NCBI GenBank assembly: GCA_000818945.1
Contig: KN805392.1
Span: 285,520-349,519, forward strand
Origin: Schizochytrium sp. CCTCC M209059
Taxonomy: Eukaryota; Sar; Bigyra; Thraustochytrida; Thraustochytriidae
DNA: 64,000 nt
Reading direction: 5' to 3'
In this document: one piece after another, positions 19,601-30,435 of the stretch
Layout of the letters: each line of letters starts with the position of its first letter
How positions within the stretch are numbered: the stretch's first letter is position 1
The notes under the pieces: generated by a model
Told to the model about the DNA's origin: nothing
What the model saw: only the letters and a program-made list of their open reading frames with translations
The model's database searches: none
Program-made: the position numbers and the translations under genes

Positions 19601-21565
19601 TCGTGCTCGCGCCGCCGCGGAGGTGCTCTCGTTCGAGTTTTCCCGTGAACGTGTGGTCGCAGAACGCACGGGAAGCTCGTAGCGAAGCAGAGTTTCCACA
19701 GGGGGCCAGCTCGATCGCGCAAGAAGACGCATCACGGCGTCCATGTTGGACTGCAAGAAAGACATGTCATTCGCATGTGCAACGTCGTCAATTTCAACGG
19801 GCTTGTCTTCCGGGAGCTCGCGCGCGCGATGAAAACCGTGGCTCCCTGCGCTTCCCATGCTGCTCCGTGAACCGATGCTACTGCTTCGTGGCCGACCCTG
19901 GTGGTGGTGGTGGTGGTTGTGGTTGTGGTTGTGGTGGTGGTGAACTTGGCTGTTCGCTTTGTTGCTCATGCTACTTGCACCTTGTTGCTTGTTGCGGTGC
20001 GAAACGAGGTCGAAACGAGCGATGTGAGCCGCAATCGCAACATGCATGCGAAAGTAAGACTCCAGCGCGCCCAGAGAGGCGGCAATGAGTCCCTCTTGCT
20101 TGACAATGTCAAAGGCACCATCAACGGAATTTTGATCGTATACATCCGATAGTGCGTTCAAGACCTCATACACGCCCTTGAGGTTGTCAAAGATGCGAAG
20201 ATTGACAGGACACTTGAGTGCATCGCGAAAGTACCCAAGCGCGCCTTCGCGGGCTTGCGGATTGCTCACTTGCTCAAGCATGAAAGCGTTCAGCGGCTCC
20301 ACGAGGGGCTTTTGCGTCTGACAGACCTTGCCCATGCCAGTCGCTGCAAGACTGGTGAAGCAATTCGTGACGACTGGAACCATGAATCCCGGAACAGACG
20401 TGCCTTTGGCTAGATTGAAAAGGAGTGACACACCGCCTGCATCAATAAACTCGTTGGCAAACTTGCGAAAGACCATGAGAGCCGTCAATAGATCCACGAC
20501 ATCCCACTGCAGCGCTGCGTCCTCGCGATCAATCTTGAGTAGACGCAACAGCATACCCACACCGTCCTCTTGCAAGACGGGTCGAATGACGGCCGCATTT
20601 GCATCAGAGAGCGCGACAAATAGCCGGCACACGTGGCGAATCTCCGCGTTGAAGTTGTGAAACTTTTTGATCTCGGCGCACCCGCGTCGCGCGATGCGAT
20701 GCCCCGCAAGACGACGCGTGCCGTGCTCGTAGGCATCAATGAGCTCCGTCCGCAGTCGAGTCAGCAACACCCGCGGAAAGGGTGACAACATTCCACGATC
20801 GCCATGAGGCTCGACAATATAGTCGGCAGCAACACGGTCATCCTCAACCCAGGCGCGAAGGAGTGCGGTCGCGCGCAGCCGTAAGATGCGAGCCTCCGAT
20901 GGCCGCTCTTTCCACCAGCGAATCACCTGCTTGGCCATCTCATCGTCGACGCGCGCGGGTGCTCGGGGCGCACGTCGCCTCCGACGCGCATTTGGTGTCG
21001 CCGCCGATGAGCTCGCGCTTGCAGCAGAGATCTCAGCGCTGCTCACCGTTGACAGATAGGCATCGCCGTACGCGTAGGCGAGAAGCTCTTGGTACGGCAC
21101 GATGCGCTCGAGCAAAAAGACGTCGTAGTAAAAGCCGTCATTGTCCGTCGCGGCAAGAAAGGCCACGAGCATTCGCATGGCTGCGAGCTTGATCGTCAGA
21201 TTGGGACGCATGCTAGCACTCTCCCAGGAAAGACAGGCCGTCAGAATCGAGGTCCACTCATCGGCGTCCATAAGGATGCGAACGACCTGCCCGATTGGTG
21301 CGTACTCGCGTTGACTCTCCACCGGAGACCGGTTCTTCTCCTCGAGGTAGTCCTGCTCGAGCCTCTCCATGGCCTCTGCGATCTTGTCAATCATATCGAC
21401 GGCCTCCTGCACCTTGCGGTCATTCACCGCCAGCCTCGCCGCGAGGTCGTACGCCGTCAAGTTCTTGAGCGTCTGCACGCACGTCTCCATCATGTGCTCC
21501 AGCGACCCAGCATCATCAGGGCCGCCGCCACTGATGCCGCCGCGGCCTCGCGCCGTCTCCGCCAT
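16628..21565 (-). CDS. DCAF1: DCAF1/VprBP homologue, substrate receptor of CUL4-DDB1 ubiquitin ligase
   Basis: This protein has 1645 residues from the Met at 21563-21565. Upstream codons to 21784 are probably 5' UTR and cross a C-rich run. An armadillo-like N-terminal half (hallmark KKFHNFNAEIRHVC, FRDALKCPVNLRIF) is followed by a LisH motif near residues 955-990 (SRELLGLIEGHLRDHGYG). C-terminal WD40 repeats follow, with two WDxR boxes, WDVR near 1412 and WDMR near 1448, which contact DDB1. The protein ends in an acidic Asp/Glu tail from about 1560. A His/Asn-rich linker (HHHHNHNHN, encoded near 19900-19945) and a basic region near 1000-1100 are lineage insertions. The order ARM-LisH-WD40-acidic tail is that of human DCAF1 and its plant homologue. 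It is intronless. Confidence 0.96.
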   Translation of the reverse strand: MAETARGRGGISGGGPDDAGSLEHMMETCVQTLKNLTAYDLAARLAVNDRKVQEAVDMIDKIAEAMERLEQDYLEEKNRSPVESQREYAPIGQVVRILMDADEWTSILTACLSWESASMRPNLTIKLAAMRMLVAFLAATDNDGFYYDVFLLERIVPYQELLAYAYGDAYLSTVSSAEISAASASSSAATPNARRRRRAPRAPARVDDEMAKQVIRWWKERPSEARILRLRATALLRAWVEDDRVAADYIVEPHGDRGMLSPFPRVLLTRLRTELIDAYEHGTRRLAGHRIARRGCAEIKKFHNFNAEIRHVCRLFVALSDANAAVIRPVLQEDGVGMLLRLLKIDREDAALQWDVVDLLTALMVFRKFANEFIDAGGVSLLFNLAKGTSVPGFMVPVVTNCFTSLAATGMGKVCQTQKPLVEPLNAFMLEQVSNPQAREGALGYFRDALKCPVNLRIFDNLKGVYEVLNALSDVYDQNSVDGAFDIVKQEGLIAASLGALESYFRMHVAIAAHIARFDLVSHRNKQQGASSMSNKANSQVHHHHNHNHNHHHHHQGRPRSSSIGSRSSMGSAGSHGFHRARELPEDKPVEIDDVAHANDMSFLQSNMDAVMRLLARSSWPPVETLLRYELPVRSATTRSRENSNESTSAAARARRGSTSAEQDRGAETAPAENQDGDNEEPLAKRGQAHGTSQASDDATHNQTLASYSNATATTGGAGTGLPANRKHALLLLLDVVRSGLVTSIKALQILRIITLVPSTYKMVCEASLPNQHPLTIPLNSTELQTLEDESVLGISVLLEAMATFEAREAEVLVAALEVLCNCCTPAYGDDRAQRPVRRLARDNNALMTLLALLRYDETPKLADQIRYLACLVLQGLAKDHHVAQVLETLNLSQALTKIARTEPVLVENKKIHKRLKREALKLIEHISGTDIGDVADATNKRLLRNSIVDRTQISFDSRELLGLIEGHLRDHGYGRVADVLDSELQSRYKENSAKGSSPRFSWPAKYLGVPKAKKDKESLKSAVMLTPPRRSSKSKERGDSGAQDEKESLGLEGTAGHDGDSSKKEGKLVVGKKRRFGFVGQGSMQKRRKVSSKVAATPVKTESCIARQQVSKVMHSNSGNSTALERIVQDYLREQHRKCLEPVTIIPPMSLHGDRHECTADKKHATGAPINVTQRLFQRETTGSSGNSGCLAQNARFVHGRSKWVKTFRNITRNEDTDPSADMNNPEFSQMYTCVSFLQPLRAGYEDLLLGTSGGDLVMRNTHTCQTYAKWTVHESPLLSVNVAGDRVLTHAESGNVALSKFPASVVEAYADDEDRVYAYAQRNRNGPDDELVQLWQHENVMNVEMDQACVRMVATTSIERGRHEQAAIVYDLQTGRFVSRLSHAKLSSRYQWHRACFAPHDSNLVLHDGLLWDVRAHRHIHKFDKFTEYGRATFRPDGTHVAIDTAVWDMRTFKLFVMCEAFAGAVVKFDSTSSVAYSYYPPLFEEKQMSVFTVTDASDYSNITTQDLQPHRIVDLALDTTARKLAVLTERSLNHEEDRSKICTCRLYEAGRTQIADDDEYKDDDELLDDEDDENDLDSDDDDDDDDDDDGDEDEDEHDDDDMANVPDDMDDYDDEDDDIDDSFVRDMVEPFGSLEAIMYGHL

Positions 21566-21784
21566 CGCGCCGAGCGCTCTCTCCACCGCGCAGAGCGACC
21601 GAGCGTGCCTCCACCGATTCCGCTTTCGGGTCTGCCAGGAGTCCTTGGACTCGGCGAGCACTGGCTTAACCCCCCCCCCTTCCCCCCGCGCTTCGCTACC
21701 CTTTATGGGCGGACGCCGTGCCAAAAGTCTCATTGCTCCTGACTGCCTGCGAATGCGCGGCGACTTACGATAACTCGGAGTCAC

Positions 21785-22438
21785 AGTCAGTCATGCTGCG
21801 TGCTGCGGAGAGTGACGGTGAAGATTTTATCTGGCCAAAGTCATCTCGCCTCCAAGTCACCGGCACTGCACTGCACTGCATTTCACTGCACTGGTGTTTG
21901 ATTTGTTTCCAAGAATTTCGGGAAAGTCGGAACAAGTCGGTTGTGCAACCTACGCAATGCAGGCTTCGAGAAAATCGTCAGTTTCAAGGAGATTCTACTG
22001 CTGCCAACATGATCAGCAATTTTAGAAAGAGCGTCCCGACCTCTTTTGTACGTGGAATGCGACACTTGGGTTGAGATTAAGAACACAGCCCGCCCTTACC
22101 TACCCAGAATTTCGTGAATAGCTCTTGCTCACCACACACACCACACCACACCGACGCGGGCTCGCGCCCACCATTGGCCGTGGCTGGTTGCTGCCACAGG
22201 CCATTAGGATGGTGGATCCGTGTACCAATCCGGGCATGGATACGGAACCGGAGCGACTCGCAATTCTCCGACGTTGTTGAAAATATGTGGATGGGGAGGC
22301 AAGGCGAGGCGAGGCGAATTCGGATGGAACGAACCAGAGACTGTACCGCGATCATGACGCGCGATGTGCTAATTCGACATCGCATGGGATTCACAGTCAA
22401 GAGGTGGGAGGGGAAGAATTTTCATTTTCCTTGATTTA
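21785..22438. other. Intergenic, nothing recognised
   Basis: This stretch lies upstream of DCAF1 and downstream of the minus-strand four-TM gene. GGCGA repeats occur at about 22299-22315. Short ORFs have no visible domains. Confidence 0.5.
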
Positions 22439-23923
22439 TTATTGTAATGATGGACCATTTAATTCAGAGTCCATGAGGATGAACTGCAATTCGAGACGTG
22501 AGACAAAATGAGGAGTTTTGGAATCGTCCTGACTTCGGAAAGAGGCATGCAAAAGACGGTTTGTGATATCAAAAAGGAACTCAATGAGAAAAACGGCACC
22601 CTGGCTCTGAGCAAAGGAAAACATGCGAACTGCTGGGCCCACCTCGAGATCCTGCTCGTCAGAGTAAACCAAATGGAAACCCCGCTGCGAAAGGTGCAGG
22701 TCCATTTCTTGGACACTTGGCACATAGGAGATGTCACGATCAAAATCACCGGATTCGGCCATGGAATCCCAGCGAAGCATGAATTCCTCAAGCGACATGA
22801 TCGCAAACTTGTCAATGAAGCCGTCGCCAACGAAAAGTTCGACTTCGTCCTCGCGACCGCCTCCCGCCCCAGCAGGCACAGCAGTCTGGACGAAAGCTTC
22901 CGCTTCTGCATGTGCAAGGGTCGCATCGCCATTGGCCCAGTATGTGGAATGTGGAACCACCTCTGTTGAATTGAAGGCAAGAAGCTCTTGCGGATCGAAT
23001 CCGCGTGCTGGACGCTTCCGCCATTTTGCGGCCTCCTTGGCGTCCAAGTACGCCCGCAGTGCGCGATCTTCGTATTCATGCCATTCGCGTCGTAGTCGTG
23101 AGAAATGCACGACAGTATTCATGAGACCAAAGAGGCAAAGAAAGGTGCTAAAGAAGTAAATCGCCTTTTCTCCCGAAGCCAGTCCGGTATCACTCTGAAA
23201 AGGCAAAGCGCCGAAGTCCACCCACAACGCAAAGAGGAGCCAGAGCGTGACGATCCACTCGACACATCGCAAGAAGGCGTAGACGCGCAAGACAATTTCG
23301 CGTAGTAGATTACGTGTGAACCACGCGCGCAAGGCCCAGCAGCCCGCGATGAGGCCCATCGAGGCTTTGGCGTATAATAGGTCGGTAACGCGCGCTCCGC
23401 TCGTCGTCGCTCGCATGGGCGCTGACATGACATACCTATAGTCTGCGCGGAGTCCGATAAGAAAGACGATACAGCTCGTTGCCAAAGTGACCGTGACACC
23501 GTGCATGATGCGACTTTTCACCACCTGCATGGGTTTCTGTTTGATGCGTTTCGCATAAATTACCTCTCGAACCCACTTTTCAAACTCCATCTTTTCATGC
23601 ATGCGTAGCTTGGCGCCGTTTTCATATGCCTCATCGTCCTCATCATCTTCATCTTCATTGTCATCCCCATCCTCTTGTTGTTCGTCATCGTCGTCCTCGT
23701 CATCCTCGTTCGCATGATTTCGCCCTTGTGCATGCGTGGGTTGTACTCTGCGTGAGATGCGTTTATTGGTCAGCTGATCGTCGTGGGCGTTGTCATCTTC
23801 ATCGTCCTCTTCGGACGTGAATCCGCCATCATCAGTGAGCCTCGCGTCATAGGCTTTTTTCAGTTTATCGAGCGCCCTGCTACTTTTCTTCTTGACCTTG
23901 CGCGCAAGGCGTTCTACGCGCAT
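22439..23923 (-). CDS. Four-TM membrane protein of unknown function with acidic N-terminus
   Basis: This is a 494-residue protein from the Met at 23921-23923 (MRVERLARKV). The frame is open to 24193, but that part translates simple repeats. A basic N-terminus is followed by a long Asp/Glu-rich disordered region (about residues 30-100). Four hydrophobic helices follow, near VTVTLATSCIVFLIGL, SMGLIAGCWALRAW, VEWIVTLWLLFALWV and IYFFSTFLCLFGLMNTVV. The C-terminal 150 residues are soluble and ordered-looking (FAIMSLEEFMLRWDSM onward), with a hydrophobic patch at SQGAVFLIEFLF. I do not recognise the family. No transporter or channel motif is visible. Confidence 0.75.
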   Translation of the reverse strand: MRVERLARKVKKKSSRALDKLKKAYDARLTDDGGFTSEEDDEDDNAHDDQLTNKRISRRVQPTHAQGRNHANEDDEDDDDEQQEDGDDNEDEDDEDDEAYENGAKLRMHEKMEFEKWVREVIYAKRIKQKPMQVVKSRIMHGVTVTLATSCIVFLIGLRADYRYVMSAPMRATTSGARVTDLLYAKASMGLIAGCWALRAWFTRNLLREIVLRVYAFLRCVEWIVTLWLLFALWVDFGALPFQSDTGLASGEKAIYFFSTFLCLFGLMNTVVHFSRLRREWHEYEDRALRAYLDAKEAAKWRKRPARGFDPQELLAFNSTEVVPHSTYWANGDATLAHAEAEAFVQTAVPAGAGGGREDEVELFVGDGFIDKFAIMSLEEFMLRWDSMAESGDFDRDISYVPSVQEMDLHLSQRGFHLVYSDEQDLEVGPAVRMFSFAQSQGAVFLIEFLFDITNRLLHASFRSQDDSKTPHFVSRLELQFILMDSELNGPSLQ

Positions 23924-24583
23924 AGTCTTGTCAAATGCGCGCGCTGCAAGACTCGATCGATCGCGATATATAGACGAATCCAAGACACGGACGAGCGAGC
24001 GAGCGAGCGAGCGAGCGAGCGAGTGAGCGTACGTCAACAAGTGAATGTCTGTGTGCCTGTGTCCTGTGTCAGCCTGCTTGACCACGCGCCCACTTTTCGC
24101 TTGTCGCGAGACAGCTTCAATCTGGCAAAAAAGTACGGGCGACCCTAGCAAGGTCCGTCCTTCCGTGTGTCTGACGCATGCATGCGGACCCACCTTGCCC
24201 TAGACAATCTACTGTCTCAAGCCAAGGTCCGCAGGCATATCTGCGCGGTGCTAATATCCGTTGACGTGCGCAACCCGAAATGGGCTGCTGTGCGCAACCC
24301 CAATTTGTGGATGGTTGGCGCTGCGAAGACCTGGGACTCCGTGCGACCAACCAAGCAAGCAGCCCAAGCAAGCAAGCAACCCGAGCAGCCGACCAACCAA
24401 TCAATCAGGCAATCCTCTCGATCAAGGGAGGGAGAAAAGCGTCGCGGAGGGCGGGCGGCAGAGGCTGTTCGAGGTCGCGGCCAGGAGGCGGTCGCGCGAG
24501 AGCCACAGAGACATCCCGGACGGCCGGGAGATACTCGCGACTGCACGGCTGGACGTCGTGCCGTGAGACTGCGCCAAAACAGT
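23924..24583. promoter_or_regulatory. Divergent intergenic region with GAGC and GCAA repeats
   Basis: This 660 bp stretch lies between the starts of the four-TM gene (-) and RRP5 (+), so it probably contains both promoters. It carries a GAGC tetranucleotide run at about 23992-24022 and CAAG/CAAC repeats at about 24350-24420. No specific site is identifiable. Confidence 0.5.
23992..24022. repeat. GAGC tetranucleotide repeat
   Basis: Seven to eight perfect GAGC units lie upstream of the minus-strand four-TM gene. Similar GAGC/CTCG runs occur near 46520 and 59460 in this window. Confidence 0.9.
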
Positions 24584-27500
24584 ATGTTTCCTCGCGGAGG
24601 CTCGCTCAAGTTGACGCCGGCGCCCGCCGCCGGTAGCGTCAAGACCAAGCTCAAGAAGGGCGAGGCCTTCGGGGCTGCCTCGAACGAGAATGTCTTGTTC
24701 AAGGTGGCCAAGCCGGCCCCCAAGCACAAAGCTCAGAAGAAACGGCGCGCCGGCGATGCATCCGGGAACGAGGTTGAGGAGGACCCCGTCTTTGCCAGCC
24801 TGCAGCGTCAAGCGAAGCTGCGCCGCGGGCGCGGCGCAAATGGCGATTCCGACGACGAGGACATGCTCACGGGCATGACCCGGCCCAAGTTCGTCCATCG
24901 CCTCAGCCGAAGCAAACTCGAGCCCGGCACCCTGACTCTTGCCGTGGTGACCAAGGTGACAGCGACAGTGGCTCAGGTCTCTCTTCCCTGCAACATCAAC
25001 GCAATTTTGCGCGTCGAGAATTTCTCGGATGAGCATGCCAGCGGCGTCGAAGACGCTGTTATGGATCTGACGCAAGGTCTGGTCAGCGTCGGAGACATGC
25101 TCTTCTGCGCCATTCTTGGCGTCGTAGAAAACGAAAATGGAAAAGGCAACACCGTAGAGGTCTCCACGGCGGCTTCACTTGTCAACCGTCGAGAAGCTCT
25201 TGAGGCGATGAAGCCTGGCATGGTGCTGCACGGTAGTGTGCGCAGCGTGGAGGACCACGGATACCACATCAACGTGGGCCGTACCTCGATCGCCAATGGG
25301 TTTTTGCGATATGCAGACGCCGGAGATTCCCTTGACGAGCCCAAGCTCAAGGTTGGCCAATGCATCAAGACAGTTATTAAGACTGTTGCGGCCGGCAAAG
25401 GTCGCATGGTCTTCCAGCTAGAGCTGAACGAAGCCAAGGCGGAGTTGGCCAAGTTGAAATCCTCGCTGAGTTTCGATGGCTTGCAGCCAGGTATGCGCGT
25501 TAAATGCCAAATTAGCTCGTACCTGCGCGAGGGCATGTGTGTGTTCTTTCTCGACTCATTTTACGGAACCATTGACGCCTTTCACGGCAAGACGCCTGAA
25601 ATCGACTACGCAGCTAAGATGGGGCCCGTCGCGTCCAAGGGTTTCACGATCGATGCGCGCGTGCTCTTTGTCGATTTCGCCGAGAAACGCGTCGCGCTTT
25701 CGTGTGCAGACCACATCACCAACAGATCCGAGGAGTCGAAAGAGAAGGATGCAAACATCATGGAAAAACAGGTTGGCCGTGTGCTTTCGGACCTGGTTGT
25801 GCGCCGCGTAGACCCGACGGCGGGCGTTCTCTTGGAAACCTCGGATGGTCTTTACGCGTACGCGTGGCGCAGTCGCTTTGTGCGCGAAGAGGCCGCTGGA
25901 AGCGACGAGATTGTCCAGCTGGACAAGCGCTTCAAGGTCGGGCAGAAAACACGTTGCAAGGTTTTGGCGTATTCGGCAGCGGATGGCGTGCTCAACGTAA
26001 GCCTGTCTAAATCGGTCATCGAGGCTACCATCTTGTTGCATGACGAATTGAAGGAGGGCCAAAAGGTCAACGGCAAGGTCTTCAAGGTTGCTGATTTTGG
26101 AATTCTTGTTTCTCTCAGCGACAATGTGCGCGCGATTATTCCACAGCAGCATCTTGCTGAAGTCCTCATCAGCGACCCAAGCAAGCGCTTCAAGGTGGGT
26201 CAGACCGTGTCTGCACGTGTCCTTTCGCTCAACTTTGATGATGCGACCAAGCCCAAGGTCGTGCTTACGCTGAAGCGCTCACTCGTCGGAACCTCGCTAC
26301 CGTTGGTCACTTGCAACGAGGATGCCAAGCCGGGCATGCTCGCGCACGGCTTTGTCACCAAGGTTGACGCGGATCGCGGCGTTTACGTGTCATTTTTCGG
26401 AAGTGCCTTTGGGCAGGTTTCTCTCCAGGAGCTGGCGAGCACTGGCATTCAGAACCCTGCAGAAGCATACCCGGTACGTATCTTGATTTGAAGAGAATAG
26501 AGAAGAGGAGAGGAGAGAATGAGGGGCTGGTCATTCATTTACAAAGAGAGAGAGAGAGAGAGAGAATGGTTATATTTCCACATTTTCCTGTCAGGGTGCG
26601 CGTCAGTTTCTTTTACGCGCGTGTCTGTTACGAATGTGGTAAATTAAATTTCATGGGTCTGCGCGCGAGGTTTGCACGGTCTCGTTCTGAAATCGCGTTG
26701 CCTCATTTGTCGTGCGGGCTCTCTGTGGGCTCTTGAGAGTCGAGTCACGGGACCTCTGCTTGTCAGAGAGGCTTTCAGCCGCACTCGTGCATCGTAGAAG
26801 AGCTCCCCATATCCGATAGAGAATTAAGCTTCTCTCTTGGCAGGACCCGTGCGCAGCAGGGTGATAAGGTGGTGAAGGCGTGTATCTCGAGATGGTGGGA
26901 ACAACAACAACAACATACTGACGCAGCGCTTCTCACTTATTGTTCATTTATGATTATTGGTACAGGTTGGCAAGGTGGTCAAGGTCAAGGTGCTGCGCAA
27001 CTCCAGCAAATGTATGAAGCTTTCGTTTCGCACACTCGCGTCGGAAGACGCGAATGAGACCGACCTTGTAGAGGGCGAAATTGTCGCAGGCAAGGTTCAA
27101 ACATTTGCCAAATCAGAAGCCCATGTTCGTATTGAAGTCAAGGGCGATGACGATGACGACGAAGATGCAGACGAATCGTCCAAAAAGGCAAAGAAGAAAC
27201 AGAAGAAAAACAAAAAGAAGAGGGGTGCTGTTGCAGCCCTGCCCATGACGCATCTTTCCGATGAAGGCGACGAAACCAAGCTCGCAGCGCTGTACAAGAG
27301 CCTTCGATCCAGCGGCACGGCTGTGCAGCGGCTTATGGTCCTCAAGAAGGGAGACGATGGGTCGCCCCTGGTGACGCGAAAGCCAGCGCTCATTCTCGCG
27401 CAACGGCGCGGCTGGCTACCGTCGAGCTTGGAGAACGTACAGGCAGGAATGACAGTGGTGGGCTACGTGCAGAATGTGACCAACATCGGCGTCTTTGTAA

Positions 27501-28948
27501 ACTTTCTCGGTTCGCTCGTGGGTCTTGTTCCGCGTGCTAACGTGGCCGACGACTTTGTCAAGGACCCAAAGGACTTTGTTAACGTCGGCCAGACCGTTTG
27601 CTGCGTTGTTCTGAGCGTCGACGAGGCCAAGGGTCACATGACACTTTCAATGAAGCAGTCCGCTGTTGAGTACCCGACGGATTTGCTGATGGCTCTTCTC
27701 GATGAGCGCCAGAGCGAAGCCTCGCAGTTGCATCCGTGTCCGGAGCTTTCTCTGGCTAAGATTGGCGACGTTGTTGAGGCCGAGGTTCAGGATGTGACGA
27801 GTTTTGGCGTTGAGGTAACGCTGACCGGCTCCGGTGCCGCCGGCTTGTGCATGAACGAGCATGTGCCGAACAAGTCTGATGTTCAGGCCGGCGACAAGAT
27901 CGAGTGCCGGGTGCTGGACGTGAACTTTGCCCACAGCCGCTATGACCTTTCACTGCGGCCGTCCCTGATCGACCCTGTAAAGAAGGGCAATGGCGCCACG
28001 GCGCAGGCCAAGCTCGTCAAGGCGTTTCAAAGCGGCATTGCTCTCCGTGCCAGCGTAGAGCTTGTCCAGGATGCTGGACGCTACGCTATTCTTTCTGTAG
28101 CAGACGCCGGCGCACACCTTGTCAAGGCACCGCTGCAAGGCCTGTCCCGCAAGCGGCTCTCGGACCTGCCCCCCGGCTTGCTCATGGACTCGACGTGCGA
28201 GATGCGCCTCGCGCGCACGCTCCAAGACGAAGCACCGGGCCTTGCACTCGGTCGCATTTTGCCGCCAGCTTTGCCTGGCCGAGGCCGGAGCCGGTCGCGG
28301 GCCTCAAGCATCGACGAAGGCAGTCTCCGCAGTGGCAAGGTGACGCTCGAGATTGGCGCCCTCGTCCAGGGTAAGGTAACCAACATGGCCGCGCAGTATA
28401 TGCAGGTGGCTCTTCATAATGCCCAACTCCCCGAAGACTCGCCACACGCAGGCAAGCGGCTGTATGGCCAGGTCCATGTCAGTAATGCGCTCGGCCGCGC
28501 AGCGCTGCAGCAAGCTGCTGCGCAGCGCCAAGGCGCCTTTCACGACTACAGTGTGGGCGATTTCGTGCAGGCTGTGGTGATCGATTTGGAGCCAAAGACG
28601 GACGCCAAGGGCCACGAGATTGTCAATGTATGGTTGTCGCTGGCCGCCGAGCAGGACGGTGTTGACGACTCTCGCGCGCTGGACCTTGAAAATATCAAGA
28701 CCGGTGAAGTACATCCTTGCTATGTAGTTAAAATCCACGACGACGGTGTCATTGTATCGCTGTCACGCAAACTGCGCGGTTACATCTTCTGTGCACAGCT
28801 GTCTCGTGACATCGACTTCCTCGACTCTGTCTTTAACGATGATCAGCAGGAACCTGATCAGGTCCTCAAACCCTCGGCTGTTCTCATGGCCCGAGTTCTT
28901 TCTGTGGATGTGCAGCGCAAGCGTCTCGACCTCAGTGCACTTTTATAA
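24584..28948 (+). CDS. RRP5: RRP5/PDCD11-type ribosome biogenesis protein, S1 repeats only (one intron)
   Basis: Exon 1 is 24584-26473 and exon 2 is 26966-28948. The intron 26474-26965 begins GTACGT and ends TACAG in phase 0, and joins AEAYP to VGKVVKVKVL, restoring a continuous S1 domain. The product has about 1290 residues. Roughly eleven S1 RNA-binding repeats are visible, for example KPGMVLHGSVRSV, KEGQKVNGKVFKVADFGILVSL, QAGMTVVGYVQNVTNIGVFVNF and KTGEVHPCYVVKIHDDGVIVSL, with a Lys-rich insert (SKKAKKKQKKNKKK). RRP5 acts in the nucleolus in early 18S and 5.8S/25S pre-rRNA processing. The C-terminal HAT/TPR region of yeast and human RRP5 is absent, and the next gene starts only 73 bp downstream. 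The start MFPRGG is the first Met preceding family-like sequence. Confidence 0.93.
26474..26965 (+). other. Spliceosomal intron of the RRP5 gene
   Basis: The 492 bp intron has donor GTACGT and acceptor TTGGTACAG. It has stops in frame and contains a GA dinucleotide run at about 26545-26566. It keeps phase 0 and rejoins an S1 repeat. Confidence 0.9.
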
Positions 28949-29021
28949 GTTGCAACGCCTTCATATTTTTTTCTTCGCAATTAACCTCACTCTGATCTGA
29001 TTCTTTTTTGTCTTTTTGTCA

Positions 29022-30161
29022 TCATTCGTGCTTTTGACTTGGCGCGCCGCGAGCTAGCGCTCCTGCAGTCCACGCGCAGGCCAACGGGGCTGAGAGGGCC
29101 GCGATCGCATAGGCTGCTATGGTCCAGTACTCGTGCGGCAACTTGCAAATGCTGATCTTGATATGGTCGACATCAACGTCGACAACTCCAAAAGCAGGAT
29201 CGGGGCGCATACGCCAGGAAAAGGTGGGCAGCGTCACTTCCCAGGAACCTTGCGCCACCTCGCGCACGCATTGAGCATGTGTGTGGCCGCTCAAGACGAG
29301 CATGGGCCGCACGTCATCAAGGATATGTTGCGTGGTCAGTGGGGACAATACATCTTCTCCAGCGCGGAGAGCATCGTGTGGACCCACGTATGTGACATGC
29401 GCGCCCTCGCGCAGTCGTGTTGGACCGCAATCCGCATCGTTTGCGCGATATAAAGGAACGTGCAAAAGGAGAATATTTGTCCTCGTTTGGTCGGCGCGAA
29501 CTTCGGCGCGCAGGTCATCGATCTCTCCACAAAAGGCAGGCGTTCTGGTTTGCTCTCCACGCCTTGAGCAAGCTTCGAGACCGATTCCATTAAGCACCAC
29601 TACATTTACGTTTGCCTTGTCTCTGCGAATGATCTCGTTGGATTTTCCGAACGACCGCTCAAAGCGATCCACCATGGGTTCTGATATCCGGGCGGCCGAA
29701 TGTGCGTCGTGATTTCCCACCACACCCAAAATAGGATTTGAATCTCCAAGGGCACCTCGAAGACGCAAGACATATGCGTCCCATTGAGCCTGTGTCGTGT
29801 GCACGTAGCCCTCGTCAAGATGATCGCCAAGTGCCGCTACGAGATCTGGCTTGGTCCAAAACTTTGCCGCCGCGAGAGCGTTGCTGAGCTGACGGTCTGT
29901 CCACCATCGATCGAGACGCGTCCTTCGCTTTTCACCGAGAACGTGTACATCGCTCACAATGAGGATGCGTTCTGGACTCCCCGTCGACGGTCGTTGCAAC
30001 GTCAGTACTTGCTCGCAGCCCAGAATGCCGACCCAGGCATATGCGAGCCATTCAGTCACCAGAACGGCTACAATCGGGCTCAGAATGACCGTGAGTGCCA
30101 CGCGAGCCCAACGCGCTATAATCATATCTGGTGACTGACGAGACGAAGGTTTGAAGACCAA
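29022..30161 (-). CDS. PGAP5/MPPE1 (Cdc1/Ted1) family metallophosphoesterase
   Basis: This 379-residue calcineurin-like phosphoesterase has all the metal motifs: SDVHVLG, ALGDHLDEG, GVVGNHD, LLLHVPLYR and LSGHTHAQC. A transmembrane helix at about residues 20-45 and another near the C-terminus (about 345-370) place the catalytic domain in the ER/Golgi lumen. This is the topology of PGAP5, Cdc1 and Ted1, which remove ethanolamine phosphate from a mannose of GPI anchors and help export GPI proteins. The FSWRMRPDPAFG segment after GHTH is typical of this subfamily. The stop lies 73 bp from the stop of convergent RRP5. Confidence 0.9.
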   Translation of the reverse strand: MVFKPSSRQSPDMIIARWARVALTVILSPIVAVLVTEWLAYAWVGILGCEQVLTLQRPSTGSPERILIVSDVHVLGEKRRTRLDRWWTDRQLSNALAAAKFWTKPDLVAALGDHLDEGYVHTTQAQWDAYVLRLRGALGDSNPILGVVGNHDAHSAARISEPMVDRFERSFGKSNEIIRRDKANVNVVVLNGIGLEACSRRGEQTRTPAFCGEIDDLRAEVRADQTRTNILLLHVPLYRANDADCGPTRLREGAHVTYVGPHDALRAGEDVLSPLTTQHILDDVRPMLVLSGHTHAQCVREVAQGSWEVTLPTFSWRMRPDPAFGVVDVDVDHIKISICKLPHEYWTIAAYAIAALSAPLACAWTAGALARGAPSQKHE

Positions 30162-30399
30162 CTCTTGTCGCTAAGATATGCCTTTTTGCTTGCTAACCCT
30201 GCTCTTCGTTTTGCATGGAAATTAGATCTGATCAAGCACTTGGCCCAGAACTGTCCCCACGATTATTGAGGTCGGTCTTGTCACGTATCTTTGTGGTTGA
30301 GTGGCTGTTACTTTTGCGTGGTTGTTGCTTTTGAGTGGTTGTTGCTATTGTTGTTGTAGCTGCTGCTGCTGCTGCTGCTGCTCTTACTTGCGCGCTCCC

Positions 30400-30435
<36 letters not shown>

